NCBI GenBank assembly: GCA_964491915.1
Contig: CAZBHS010000008.1
Coordinates: forward strand, 1 to 64,000
Length of the DNA: 64,000 nucleotides
Direction of reading: 5' to 3'
Source: JAHELQ01 sp964491915
GTDB lineage: Bacteria; Acidobacteriota; Aminicenantia; UBA2199
This document shows positions 9,029 through 18,555 of the stretch, piece after piece. A program made the translations under genes and the position numbers. The stretch's first letter is position 1. Each line of letters begins with the position of its first letter. Below the pieces are notes generated by a model. The model made no database searches. It was not told the DNA's origin and saw only the letters and a list, made by a program, of their open reading frames with translations.

Positions 9029-9832
9029 ATGGCAACACTATTAATCGTAGACGATGATCGTAATTTCCTGCTAAGCCTCGCCGATGGATTGAGATCCCTT
9101 GAAGAAGACCTGGAAATCCTTACAGCCCCCAATGGAGAAGAAGCGGTGAGTCTACTCGAGAGCTCCGAGATCGACCTGATTGTCTCCGACATCAAAATGC
9201 CGAAAATGGACGGTTTCGAATTGCTGGCTCATGTCAGTAGAAATTTCCCCGGACTCCCGGTCATTATCATCACAGCCTTCGGTACCCCTGAAATTGAAAA
9301 AAACATGAGCGCTATGGGATCGTTTCAATATCTGGAAAAGCCGCTGGACTTCAACATGCTGATTGAATCCATCTACACCGGACTGGAAGCCAAATCAAGC
9401 GGATACCTCAAAGGGATCTCACTTCCATCGTTTTTGCAGTTGGTGGAAATGGAGAACAAAACCTGTACATTAAAGATCAAGGAAGGTGAGAGAACCGGCT
9501 TTTTGTACTTCAAAAAGGGAGAATTACTGAATGCGGAAACCGAAGATACGGATGGAGAAGAGGCAGCGCTGGATATCATTTCCTGGGAAGCCGCCGCTCT
9601 GTTTAACGAACTGACTGGCTATATGAACAAAGCCCTCAAGGGCGCCGGTTTTCCAATCTTAGGCCGTTTCTATTTGTTGGATCTGGCGGACAAAAAAATG
9701 GCAATCGTTATCCCGATGGGCGATTACGGTTGGGGTATGTTGGTGGACGGCGCAAAGGCCCAATTGGGATTGTTGCTGAATATTGCCCTTCCCCGTGCCA
9801 TCGATGTATTCGAAGAAGCTATAGCAGGATAA
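9029..9832 (+). CDS. response regulator receiver protein with DUF4388 (PATAN-like) domain
   Basis: 267 residues. Receiver domain 1-120: acidic pocket VDDD near residue 8, phospho-acceptor Asp in LIVSDIKMPKMDG (about residue 54), Thr in IIITAFGT, Lys in YLEKPLD. Residues 130-195 match DUF4388: LKGISLPSFLQLVEMENKT, then GFLYFKKGELLNAET. The remaining 70 residues end with an Ala/Leu-rich segment that resembles the last strand and helix of a roadblock/LC7 domain, as found in MglB-type proteins; that is a weak impression. There is no output DNA-binding domain, so it likely signals by protein contact. No kinase is adjacent. It is followed 20 bases later by a small gene. Confidence 0.85.
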   Translation: MATLLIVDDDRNFLLSLADGLRSLEEDLEILTAPNGEEAVSLLESSEIDLIVSDIKMPKMDGFELLAHVSRNFPGLPVIIITAFGTPEIEKNMSAMGSFQYLEKPLDFNMLIESIYTGLEAKSSGYLKGISLPSFLQLVEMENKTCTLKIKEGERTGFLYFKKGELLNAETEDTDGEEAALDIISWEAAALFNELTGYMNKALKGAGFPILGRFYLLDLADKKMAIVIPMGDYGWGMLVDGAKAQLGLLLNIALPRAIDVFEEAIAG

Positions 9833-9852
9833 AATAAAAAAGGAGACCAACT

Positions 9853-10050
9853 ATGGGAGCTCAAATCGAAAAAATCTTTAAAGTAGTGGAAGAAAAAGCC
9901 GGAATGAACGGAAGGATCCAACTGGCAAGCAGAACCGGAATATCCAGGGTCAAAGCATTGGAACTACCCGACAACCCGGAAGATGTCGCAATGGTAAAAA
10001 ATCTGGCCACAGAAATTGTCGGCCAGAGTATCGAAGCATTTTTGGGGTAG
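9853..10050 (+). CDS. small conserved-looking protein of unknown function
   Basis: 65 residues, no signal peptide, predicted helical. It has a good ribosome site (AAAGGAGAC) and lies 20 bases after the receiver-DUF4388 gene, so the two are likely cotranscribed and may act together. Sequence features: a basic-acidic amphipathic start and a C-terminal helix NLATEIVGQSIEAFLG. I do not recognise a family. Confidence 0.6.
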   Translation: MGAQIEKIFKVVEEKAGMNGRIQLASRTGISRVKALELPDNPEDVAMVKNLATEIVGQSIEAFLG

Positions 10051-10123
10051 TATGTACACAGACAGCGACCGGGGGGGGAGCGGTGACTCCTTTGCCCTCC
10101 CGGTTTGCCTGACCGGAGGCTTA

Positions 10124-10801
10124 TCAAAGGTTTTGACGCATCCGGTTCAGCACCAGAAGATAGAAGATCGGTTCGACTACCGCCTGAAAAAGAAATGCCG
10201 CGAACAGGGTTCCTAGAGTAAAAATCAATAGTTTAAGGGCAAGATCCAACCCAAGGGTGGACAGAAACGAAATTCCCAGGAAAACCACCAGAAATGCCGC
10301 AAATAAGAGATACCCTGTCAGAGAGTATTTGAAAGCCCGGCCAAACGCCATCCGCCACCGTTCATCCGGTTGCCCGGACAATAATTCAGTATCAAGCGAT
10401 AACACCAACGCCGCCGCTCGAATTCCTCTGGAAATTCTAAAAGGAGCGTTGGAACCGAACGCCTGTCGCACACCCGGCAATACTTCGGCCACATCCTTTT
10501 TATCCAGGGACTCCGCAATCGACTCATTCTTCAGAATAAAATCGAGAAACAGCCGATCGATACGAATCAAAGACGGTAAAACAATCCCGCGCCGGATCAG
10601 CCAATGGACGGCAAACACAATCACCGCCAACACAACGAATCCCCACACCGAGCCGGCGGCCCGAAGAGAGAGGAAAAATCCCGGCACCAACACCAGAACC
10701 GTTAGAATAAACATGAGCAAATAGCGCCCGATATGTACTAAAAAAGGCTTCATCGTCTTGCTCATAAACACCAACACCACTTGCAAATCTTCAGCTAACA
10801 T
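10124..10801 (-). CDS. integral membrane protein downstream of mraY
   Basis: 225 residues with two pairs of hydrophobic helices: about 24-44 and 50-66, then about 160-185 and 187-215, separated by a soluble stretch of roughly 90 residues. It starts ten bases after the mraY stop codon on the same strand, so it belongs to the murG-murJ/mraY transcription unit. No motif identifies it. It could be an accessory of cell-wall synthesis, but location is the only argument. Confidence 0.65.
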   Translation of the reverse strand: MLAEDLQVVLVFMSKTMKPFLVHIGRYLLMFILTVLVLVPGFFLSLRAAGSVWGFVVLAVIVFAVHWLIRRGIVLPSLIRIDRLFLDFILKNESIAESLDKKDVAEVLPGVRQAFGSNAPFRISRGIRAAALVLSLDTELLSGQPDERWRMAFGRAFKYSLTGYLLFAAFLVVFLGISFLSTLGLDLALKLLIFTLGTLFAAFLFQAVVEPIFYLLVLNRMRQNL

Positions 10802-10811
10802 AGTATCTACA

Positions 10812-11906
10812 CTACCTCAATTTAATACTGATCAGACTGACCATCATGAATATCACGGCGATAATCCAAAAGCGGACCACAATTTTCGGTTCTCCGATTC
10901 CCATGAACTGAAATGTATGATGAATCGGCGCCCGGTACAATATTCGCCGCTTCAGTAATTTGATCCCGATATAATCCTGGATAAACACCGACAAAAACTC
11001 GATGACAAAAACCCCGCCGGCAATCAGGAATAACAATTCTTTTTTCAACAACACCGCCGACGTACCGATCACCCCGCCTAAAAACAGCGAACCGGTATCT
11101 CCCATAAATATTTCCGCCGGATAGGTATTAAACCACAAAAAAGCCGCCAATGCCCCAACCAACGCCGACAGGGCGACCACCATCTCCCCCGCTCCGTTGA
11201 AAAACGGAAACAAGAGGTATTCAGCCGCCCGCATGTTGCCGATAATATAAGCGAATATCGCATACACAGCCGCCAGCAACGACACCGGCACAGTGGCCAG
11301 ACCGTCGAGACCGTCGGCGAAATTGATGGAATTGGAAATCCCCACAATCACGAGAATGATGAAGGGATAATAAAAATAGGATAAATCCACAACCGGATTC
11401 TTGACAAACGGAACAAACAACTTGGTGACATAGGCTCCGAACGGCGTGGACGACGGGGACAACACCAAAAACGCCAGAATCAAACCGAACAACGACTGAA
11501 ACACCAATTTGAGACTGCGGCTCAAGCCGGCGTCGCTGGAACCCCTGACACACTTGAGATAATCATCCATAAAACCCAACGCCGTAAACCAAAAGCCGGC
11601 GAACAGGATGATGGTGATAAAGTAATTGTTCAGCTTGCCCCAGAACAACACGGAGGTCAAAAACGAGAAAAATATGATCAACCCCCCCATCGTCGGAGTG
11701 CCGCTCTTGTTTTTTGAAGAGATATCTCCATATTCCCGGGCTCTGTCCCGGAGATTCAACCGGTAGATGATATTGATCAGTTTTTTACCCAATAATAGTC
11801 CGATCAAAAACGAGGTCAACATCGCCATTAAAGAACGGAAACTGATATAGGTGACCAACCGCTGGATCGGAAATGTAGAGAATGCATCCATTAACCACAA
11901 AAGCAT
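10812..11906 (-). CDS. mraY: phospho-N-acetylmuramoyl-pentapeptide transferase MraY
   Basis: 364 residues, normal length, about ten membrane helices. MraY transfers phospho-MurNAc-pentapeptide from UDP to undecaprenyl phosphate, making lipid I on the inner face of the membrane. Diagnostic motifs: KSGTPTMGGLIIF, the active-site aspartates in INFADGLDGLAT, MGDTGSLFLGG, and the histidine motif APIHHTFQ. It begins two bases after the stop of the MurG-MurJ fusion gene, implying translational coupling. Thus lipid I synthesis, lipid II synthesis and flipping are encoded as one unit. The rest of the usual dcw cluster (murC-F, ftsW, ftsI) is not in this window. Confidence 0.96.
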   Translation of the reverse strand: MLLWLMDAFSTFPIQRLVTYISFRSLMAMLTSFLIGLLLGKKLINIIYRLNLRDRAREYGDISSKNKSGTPTMGGLIIFFSFLTSVLFWGKLNNYFITIILFAGFWFTALGFMDDYLKCVRGSSDAGLSRSLKLVFQSLFGLILAFLVLSPSSTPFGAYVTKLFVPFVKNPVVDLSYFYYPFIILVIVGISNSINFADGLDGLATVPVSLLAAVYAIFAYIIGNMRAAEYLLFPFFNGAGEMVVALSALVGALAAFLWFNTYPAEIFMGDTGSLFLGGVIGTSAVLLKKELLFLIAGGVFVIEFLSVFIQDYIGIKLLKRRILYRAPIHHTFQFMGIGEPKIVVRFWIIAVIFMMVSLISIKLR

Positions 11907-11908
11907 AA

Positions 11909-14900
11909 TTATTCAATCTCCCGCAAAATCTTTTTGATGGTGGCTCTCAATTTAAACTCAGGGGTCAAATTGTTCGACGTGATCAGCACCCGGCCCACAT
12001 GCTCCCTGATGTCGCCGGCAGACAGGATTTTCCGTCTGTAGAAATTATAGAGCAACTCCAGAAGTTCTTCCCGCAATAGAGAGTTACTATGGAGGTAATA
12101 ATTCTTCAAATACTCCAGATCTCCGGAGTTTCCAAGCCGCGCGGTCAGGCGCAACGCCGCCTGCTTTTCCTCTATTGTGGAGCGCCTCAATTTCCCCCTG
12201 ACAACCTCTCTGAAGGTGTCATATTCATGGGGAGGCACACATTTAGCCAGGTAATGGATGGCCGCCACCCGGACTTCATAATAGGAATCGTTCAGTAGTT
12301 GACCCAGCAAGCCCTTGAATTCATCTTCCCACACATCCAATCGCCTCAAGGCAGTCAACGCGTTGCGCTTGACAAAACCATTCTCTTTACTGGATTTCAA
12401 GATCTCCGTCAACACATTCACTTTGCTCTTGTCTTTGAAGAGGCCGATCAATTTAACGCCGGCGTTGCGAATCTCCCAATTGGGACTGGAAATATATATA
12501 TTGATCTTGTAAAAATAATCGTCATAATAAGCGTCCGGATCTTTAGCCACCACCTCCAGGAATTTGAAGGGAGAGAGCAATGACACCGGAACCTCGCCGT
12601 TTTTATTGAGACGTTTTTTCTTGAAGATTAAAATTTCGGTGTTGCGCATCAACAACGAGGAGAGGATAAAAATCGAGATGCCGATAAACGCCAGCGACAT
12701 AATCAAGACGATATTCTCGATCATTTTGGACGCGAACTCGATACGGGCGAAGATAATGTGGGACAGCTTCAATACAATCACCATCATGAGCGAAGCTCCC
12801 ATTGTCTTGAAAAGGGAAGGCAAAATCTCATTCCTCTTCACCACAATTCCCTCCGCCGCCATCTTCCGTTGCAACACCATGACCCGGATAATGGAAAACA
12901 CCAGATAGGAAATCGAGGTGGCCAGCGCCAAACCCGCGTACCCCAGGGATGTCCGCACCAACGTGATACACAAGGCGATATTGGCGGACAACATAAAAAA
13001 GTTGAGCAACACCGAAGTCTTGATATCGATGCGGGCTGAAAAAATCCGCACAGTGAAGGAATGAATTCCCCAACCGATGAGACCGATGGAATAGAACTCC
13101 AACGCGAACGCCGTACTCTTCACCGCTTCAGGCGTGAAGCTCATCCGCTCCAGCAACAGGGATACAACCGGCTGCGCCAGGATGTACATTAAAATCGACA
13201 CCGGCATCAACAAAAAGATATTGGTCTTGATGCCGTCCACGAACAGCCGCTTCGCCTTTTCCTTGTCGAATAACGCGATTTTATCTGAAAATTCCTTGAG
13301 AATGACAGTATTGATGGCCTGGGAAATAATGGCGAACGGCAACCGGAAAATCGTCTGGCTATAATAAAGATACGACACCGACCCCACGCTCAACCGCGAA
13401 GCCAGCAACCGGTCAACGATCTCCGATGTTTTGGCCAGCAGCACATCGAAGGAAATCGGCCCCAATTGCGCGTAATATTTCTTGTTCACCGGACTGCTAA
13501 ACTCGATGCCCAGCTTGTACTGAAACTCCATTCTCCGGTCCCCGAGAACTTTCCAGGCGAACGGCAGCAGAAAGAGAATCTGAATCACCCCGCCCATCAA
13601 CACACCGACCGCCAGCGAATACACCCCCAGAGTGGAATAGAAAAACAACATCCCTAAAATCGTACCGATGGAGAAAAACACAGCCGAAGACTCGGCCAGA
13701 CCGAAGCGGTTAAAGGCTTTCAAATAGGTGGCCAACACCGCAGCCACAGTCACCAGAAACAAATAGGGAAACATGAGGCGCGTCATATTCACCGTGTCCA
13801 CATACATCCCCCGCTCCTGAAAGACCGGAAACAACACCTTGATGATCAACGGCGCCAGCAAGATACCGATGACAGTGAACACCATCGAGATCAATAATGT
13901 GGAGTTGATCACAGACGCGGCCGATTCCCACGTCTTTTTACGGGATGTGCGATGGAACATCCGCAGGAAGATCGGTAAAAACGCGTTCTCCATGGCGTTC
14001 TCCGCCACGATCCGGCGAATGAAATTCGAAAGAGTCAACCCAATGACAAAGATATCCATCTCCCGTCCGGCCCCAAAAAACGCCGCGGTGAATACCTCCC
14101 GCATAAATCCGCCCAACCTCGACACAACAATGCCCAACGACGAACCCAACATCTTCGAGGTGGTGGTCTTACGGCTCACCAATTGAGGAACTTTCTCGTA
14201 ATAGCTCTTTAAGACAAATGACTTTTTATGGATTTCAATCTCGTCGTCCTCGCGGATCTCCGCCCATTTAGCCACCGTTGAACCGTTTACCCTGATATCT
14301 CCGTTGGCGCGCTTGAGGATCAATTGATCGCTGTAATTAAAATTCCTGATACTAAAAAGAACATCGTCCTCCATATCTTCGAGGTAGACATCGCTCAGAT
14401 ACGTATTGCCGAAGGTGGTGGTATCGAAAATCAATTCATAGCTCTTGTCCGCTTCTTTCGATTGTAAATAAAATACCTTTATCTGCTTCTCTTCCGGCTT
14501 GAGGGACCGCTCCGCCACCCCTTCTATCTCCTTGACGATCAACTGGGCGCTATTTTGCTTCTCGATTTGCTTGAGGTTTTTCCTCATAGTGAACAATTGG
14601 GTGCCGTCGAAGAGAGTGTGCTCGATCTCCTCCAGCAATTGGTCTTGAGGAACGAAGATCTCGCGCCGGTTGTCTTTTAATTGGACCTCTTCATACACCA
14701 CCTTGGCTCCGCCGGCCTTTTGCACCTCGTTGGCGTTGAGGATTTGATGGTCGCCGGGTAAATCTATTTTCGGAATCAAGATGGAGGGGATTCCCACAGT
14801 GGTAATCTCTTTAATGGTACCGGCCCCAGCCCTCGCAATGATCAGATCTGAAATAGAATAAATTTCCGAAATATTGTCGAAGTACTCCCGCATGATAAAC

Positions 14901-15682
14901 CGGCCCGGAACTTCCGGCGCCAACCCTTTGCGCTGCAACAACTTGTGAGTGTCCTCAAACGCCTTGTACTCCCTTGAATAGCCCCTTCCGGTGGCGAGAA
15001 TGACCGTAAGGTCTTCCATCTCCAGCAATTGGGGCAGGATATCCACAGTGGCCTGGTTGATGGTGCGGGCCCCGCCGCTACCGCCGAATATAAAGAGGAC
15101 TTTATTGTTCTCGGGAATCTGGTACTTCTTTCTAATATCCTCTTCACCGTTGAAGATGATCTTTTTTCTAAGGGGGTACCCCGTCACCGACACCTTGTCG
15201 GCGGGGAAAAACTTAGCGCTCCCGGAAAACGACACGCCGATCCTGGTGGCGAACCGCGCGATCAACCGGTTCAAACGGCCGGGAACCGCGTTCTGCTCGT
15301 GAATGAACACGCTCAATTTCAGAAACGACGCCGCGAACAAAACCGGAGCCGCCACATACCCGCCGCTACCCACAATAATATCCGGTTTGAATTTCCTGAG
15401 GACGAAAAAACTTTTAATAGTGCCCAATAAAATGTACATCATAGACACCAACGTCCCGAAACTCTTTATTTTTTGGGGGATCCCTCTGGATTGGATCTCG
15501 ATGAAATCGATGGGTTGCGAGATGTTTTTGACGATCCGGTTTTCCGCTCCGGTTTTCGTACCCAGATACAGAAACTTCGAGTCCGGGTATTGCTCCCGGA
15601 TTGCCTCATAAATCGCGATATTCGGGTAAACATGCCCCCCGGTACCGCCGCCGGTGAATACGACCTTCAGTTGTTTTTTCAT
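11909..15682 (-). CDS. MurG - beta domain - MurJ - HEAT-like fusion protein
   Basis: 1257 residues from the ATG at 15682 (an in-frame GTG at 15694 is possible). Residues 1-390 are a complete MurG glycosyltransferase, which adds GlcNAc to lipid I: TGGGTGGHVYPNIAI, VGSGGYVAAP, HEQNAVPG, FGGSGGARTIN, RAGAGTIKEI. Residues 400-496 are a small beta-rich domain, faintly FHA-like (RVNGSTVAKWAEIREDDEIE). Residues 504-1021 are MurJ, the lipid II flippase with about 14 membrane helices: SRLGGFMREVFTAAFFGAG and IRRIVAENAMENAFLPIF keep the N-terminal arginines and acidic residue needed in E. coli. The tail (about 1046-1257) is helical, HEAT-like, with repeats such as VRVAAIHYLAKC. The frame is open throughout, so the fusion is real in this sequence. 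mraY follows two bases later. Confidence 0.93.
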   Translation of the reverse strand: MKKQLKVVFTGGGTGGHVYPNIAIYEAIREQYPDSKFLYLGTKTGAENRIVKNISQPIDFIEIQSRGIPQKIKSFGTLVSMMYILLGTIKSFFVLRKFKPDIIVGSGGYVAAPVLFAASFLKLSVFIHEQNAVPGRLNRLIARFATRIGVSFSGSAKFFPADKVSVTGYPLRKKIIFNGEEDIRKKYQIPENNKVLFIFGGSGGARTINQATVDILPQLLEMEDLTVILATGRGYSREYKAFEDTHKLLQRKGLAPEVPGRFIMREYFDNISEIYSISDLIIARAGAGTIKEITTVGIPSILIPKIDLPGDHQILNANEVQKAGGAKVVYEEVQLKDNRREIFVPQDQLLEEIEHTLFDGTQLFTMRKNLKQIEKQNSAQLIVKEIEGVAERSLKPEEKQIKVFYLQSKEADKSYELIFDTTTFGNTYLSDVYLEDMEDDVLFSIRNFNYSDQLILKRANGDIRVNGSTVAKWAEIREDDEIEIHKKSFVLKSYYEKVPQLVSRKTTTSKMLGSSLGIVVSRLGGFMREVFTAAFFGAGREMDIFVIGLTLSNFIRRIVAENAMENAFLPIFLRMFHRTSRKKTWESAASVINSTLLISMVFTVIGILLAPLIIKVLFPVFQERGMYVDTVNMTRLMFPYLFLVTVAAVLATYLKAFNRFGLAESSAVFFSIGTILGMLFFYSTLGVYSLAVGVLMGGVIQILFLLPFAWKVLGDRRMEFQYKLGIEFSSPVNKKYYAQLGPISFDVLLAKTSEIVDRLLASRLSVGSVSYLYYSQTIFRLPFAIISQAINTVILKEFSDKIALFDKEKAKRLFVDGIKTNIFLLMPVSILMYILAQPVVSLLLERMSFTPEAVKSTAFALEFYSIGLIGWGIHSFTVRIFSARIDIKTSVLLNFFMLSANIALCITLVRTSLGYAGLALATSISYLVFSIIRVMVLQRKMAAEGIVVKRNEILPSLFKTMGASLMMVIVLKLSHIIFARIEFASKMIENIVLIMSLAFIGISIFILSSLLMRNTEILIFKKKRLNKNGEVPVSLLSPFKFLEVVAKDPDAYYDDYFYKINIYISSPNWEIRNAGVKLIGLFKDKSKVNVLTEILKSSKENGFVKRNALTALRRLDVWEDEFKGLLGQLLNDSYYEVRVAAIHYLAKCVPPHEYDTFREVVRGKLRRSTIEEKQAALRLTARLGNSGDLEYLKNYYLHSNSLLREELLELLYNFYRRKILSAGDIREHVGRVLITSNNLTPEFKLRATIKKILREIE

Positions 15683-15709
15683 AATGTAATTCACTAGTAT
15701 AACACAAAC

Positions 15710-15757
15710 AAAAAAATCATAAAACCTTCACTGAAAAAGGTGACCGGATAAGGTTTT
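15710..15757 (-). terminator. terminator of the M16 peptidase gene
   Basis: On the minus strand AAAACCTT (15757-15750) pairs with AAGGTTTT (15728-15721), with an inner TCAC/GTGA pair, and is followed by a run of seven T (15716-15710). It separates the upstream peptidase gene from the murG-murJ unit. Confidence 0.65.
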
Positions 15758-15784
15758 CTCCGAATAAATAGGCTGAATCCGCGA

Positions 15785-17044
15785 TCATTTGAACCGGAAG
15801 CCCGCAAACTCTTCCGCCGACACATTACCATACAGGAGAAGAGCCGATTGCTCCAGATCCAGATAATCTTTAATGATCCCGTTCACATCATCCACAGTGA
15901 TGCTGTCCACTTCATCCAAAATGGAACGGACGGGTTTTTCCGCCGGTAGATACAATCCCTGGTTCACGTGAAAACGCATCATATTGGCATTGCTTTCCAA
16001 TTGCAACACCAACGAACCTTTGGCGTAATCACGGGCCCATTCGAGCTCGCGCTCGTCCACTCCGTGCTTCTTTAGATGATCAATCTCATCCTGAACAGCC
16101 TGAAGATATCGCTTCACATTTCCCGGCTCGGTGATGGAGTAAATGATGCATAAACCCCCCTCCAAAAAAAAGTCGGGAAAAGAACTGACCGTGTACGCCA
16201 GCCCCTTGTCTTCGCGAATCGATTGAAATAGGCGGGAACTCATGCCGGAACCCAGAATATTGTTCATCACTTTGTATTTGAATTTATCGATAGCCCCAAA
16301 CGACGGCGCTTCGAGACCGATCAACGCATACACCTGATTGAGGGAATCATTGGTTTTTACCCGGGTGCTAAAGGTATACCCGGTGGCGGGAAAAGAAAAA
16401 TCAACCGCCGGCCGCGACGGAAACCGGGAAAAATAACGCTCCGCCAACTCCACCAAACGGTCGTGATCCACCTTGCCCGCCGCCGCTAGAATCAGATTGT
16501 GGGGAGCGTAATATTGCTTGTAAAAACCATTGACGAACGGTCTATCCAATTCCGCCACCCGCTCCTCATGCCCGGCGATCGGCAGTCCCATACCATTGCC
16601 GTCGAACACCTGCTCGTAAAAAAGATCGAAGGAATAAGAATCGGGAGTGTCCTCCGACTCCTTGATCTCCTGTATCACGACATTCTTCTCTTTCTCCAAC
16701 TCATCGGGAGGCAAGATTGATTCCATGACAATATCGGTCAACAAATCGAACGATTCTTCGAGTTTCTCGTCAATGGCGGTCATATAATATTGGGTGATCT
16801 CTTTTCCGGTAAAAGCGTTGAGCGTGCCTCCCAACCGGTCCGAGACCTCCGCGATCTGTTTCAAGTCGTAATGGCGGCTCCCTTTGAACAGCATGTGTTC
16901 CATTAGATGATGAATACCGTTATTCTGAATATTTTCGGCCCGGGATCCGCTTTTTAATGTATAACTGAGGGCAAATGTGGATAGCGAGGCGCGATATTCA
17001 CTAATAATCGTGAGCCCCGAATTCAGCACCGTTTTTTTTATCAT
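15785..17044 (-). CDS. M16 family zinc peptidase (processing protease type)
   Basis: 419 residues, about the size of single-chain bacterial M16B peptidases. The inverted zinc motif HxxEH is present in HHLMEHMLFKG (about residues 45-55) with the distal glutamate in the following 75 residues (EKEKNVVIQEIKESED). The C-terminal half has the family's glycine motif and the R/Y segment around GSGMSSRLFQSIREDKGLAY. These enzymes act as dimers of two-domain subunits on short peptides. No signal peptide is obvious. GAGGAG precedes the start. Its position between RNA methylation and cell-wall genes gives no clear functional clue. Confidence 0.93.
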   Translation of the reverse strand: MIKKTVLNSGLTIISEYRASLSTFALSYTLKSGSRAENIQNNGIHHLMEHMLFKGSRHYDLKQIAEVSDRLGGTLNAFTGKEITQYYMTAIDEKLEESFDLLTDIVMESILPPDELEKEKNVVIQEIKESEDTPDSYSFDLFYEQVFDGNGMGLPIAGHEERVAELDRPFVNGFYKQYYAPHNLILAAAGKVDHDRLVELAERYFSRFPSRPAVDFSFPATGYTFSTRVKTNDSLNQVYALIGLEAPSFGAIDKFKYKVMNNILGSGMSSRLFQSIREDKGLAYTVSSFPDFFLEGGLCIIYSITEPGNVKRYLQAVQDEIDHLKKHGVDERELEWARDYAKGSLVLQLESNANMMRFHVNQGLYLPAEKPVRSILDEVDSITVDDVNGIIKDYLDLEQSALLLYGNVSAEEFAGFRFK

Positions 17045-17151
17045 TCCGTTCTCCTCAATCGATCCGCAATATTAATGTATATAAATAGATAGGAAAAAGG
17101 GATTGTATCACTTGACCGCTAGATTGTCAAAAAAGCGGACGCAGGCCTGGT

Positions 17152-18357
17152 TCACCGGTGGACAAACAGGGATACCATTTCAATGTGGGGCGTTTGGGGA
17201 AACAGGTCCAACAGCCTCAGATCCATTAGTTCGTAACCGTTTTGCCTCAGGATATTCAGATCGCGACTAAACGTGGCGGAATTACATGAAATATAAACAA
17301 GCCGCCGGTATTTCCGTTCCAGAATCCGCTTCATCACAAGCTTCGACAACCCCGCCCGCGGAGGATCGCAGAGCAACAGATCACCCTTTGGGAAATGAAA
17401 CGTCTCCACAGGAATCGCAAACAGTCGCACCCGTGAAAAGGAAAACGCCGCCAGCTTCGAGGCCAACTTCGAACTCTCGACCCCAATCACCCGCTTCGCG
17501 TACTTCAAAAGCAACGGTAAGAAAAAGCCGACCCCCGAATACAAATCAATGGCAGTGTCGCATTCGACGCAAAAATCCTCGACGAGCTCCAACATCGGAA
17601 GCCACTGAAACCGGTTCACCTGGAAAAAAGCGCCGGGAGAGACCCGGTATTCAAAATCCCCCACATCGATCCGCGACACCCCTTGCGTCTCCTCCCCTTT
17701 CCAGGTAAAGCGGACATCCGGGAATTGCCGCAGCGCCATCAGCGTTTCCTCATCCGGCGCCGGAGTCACATTGGCGATGATCCGCTCTTCCGTGTGATTC
17801 CACAGGGCGTCCACCTGGAAAAAAACCGGAGGGGAAACCTGACTGTTCCAGCGGTCTAAAAACCGGTTCAACGGATCCGGTAACAACAGGCACTCCTCGA
17901 TGGGCATAATCTGATGGGTCCCCTTTTTTACAAACCCCAAAAAGCCTTTGGTATCAGGATCGCTCTTCAATTTGGCCCGCATACGGTAGTGGTAAGGCTG
18001 CGACCCCACTATCGGAATATCCCGCTTCTCCAGCTTGCCGATCCGCTCCAGATCCCCCATCACTATCTCCCTCTTGATTTCCAATTGCAGAGGGTAGGGA
18101 ACATGCTGGAACACACAACCGCCGCAAGTGCCGAAGTACGGGCACGGCGGCTGAATCCGCTCCGGCGCCGGAGTCACAACCTCATGAACCTGTCCCCATA
18201 AAATGCCCTTGGCCCGGTCGCGAATACTATAGACCACAGTCTCGCCGGGCAACACATAATTGAGAAACACAACGCCGTCCGGACTCCTGACAAGCCCCCA
18301 GCCGCCATTGACGATCTTTTCCACGATTCCAGTAAAAGTGTTTATTTTATTTTCCAT
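17152..18357 (-). CDS. TrmA/RlmD-type RNA (uracil-5-)-methyltransferase
   Basis: 401 residues. Order of domains: TRAM RNA-binding domain (about 5-60), a 4Fe-4S cluster motif CPYFGTCGGC (about 72-81), and a C-terminal class I methyltransferase with DLYSGVGFFLPLLL (SAM), CDPPRAGLSK (motif IV) and the catalytic cysteine in YISCNSATFSRD. Such enzymes make 5-methyluridine in 23S rRNA or tRNA with SAM as donor. Which uridine is modified cannot be told from sequence alone. The C-terminal HIEMVSLF also matches the family. It lies upstream of, and probably with, the M16 gene. Confidence 0.93.
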   Translation of the reverse strand: MENKINTFTGIVEKIVNGGWGLVRSPDGVVFLNYVLPGETVVYSIRDRAKGILWGQVHEVVTPAPERIQPPCPYFGTCGGCVFQHVPYPLQLEIKREIVMGDLERIGKLEKRDIPIVGSQPYHYRMRAKLKSDPDTKGFLGFVKKGTHQIMPIEECLLLPDPLNRFLDRWNSQVSPPVFFQVDALWNHTEERIIANVTPAPDEETLMALRQFPDVRFTWKGEETQGVSRIDVGDFEYRVSPGAFFQVNRFQWLPMLELVEDFCVECDTAIDLYSGVGFFLPLLLKYAKRVIGVESSKLASKLAAFSFSRVRLFAIPVETFHFPKGDLLLCDPPRAGLSKLVMKRILERKYRRLVYISCNSATFSRDLNILRQNGYELMDLRLLDLFPQTPHIEMVSLFVHR

Positions 18358-18555
18358 AGGATACCCCAGCGATTATAACAAAAAACAGGAGCTCTGCAAA
18401 CAATGGAAACAAGTAGTAACGCCCCGGCCAAAAAAAAAATGCAGAAAATTCAACAAAACCATTAATTTTTTGATCAATATATGCTAAAATAACATACTAA
18501 ATCACGGTAAACCAGGAAACTAAATGAAATATGCATATAAATTAAGGAGAACAAT

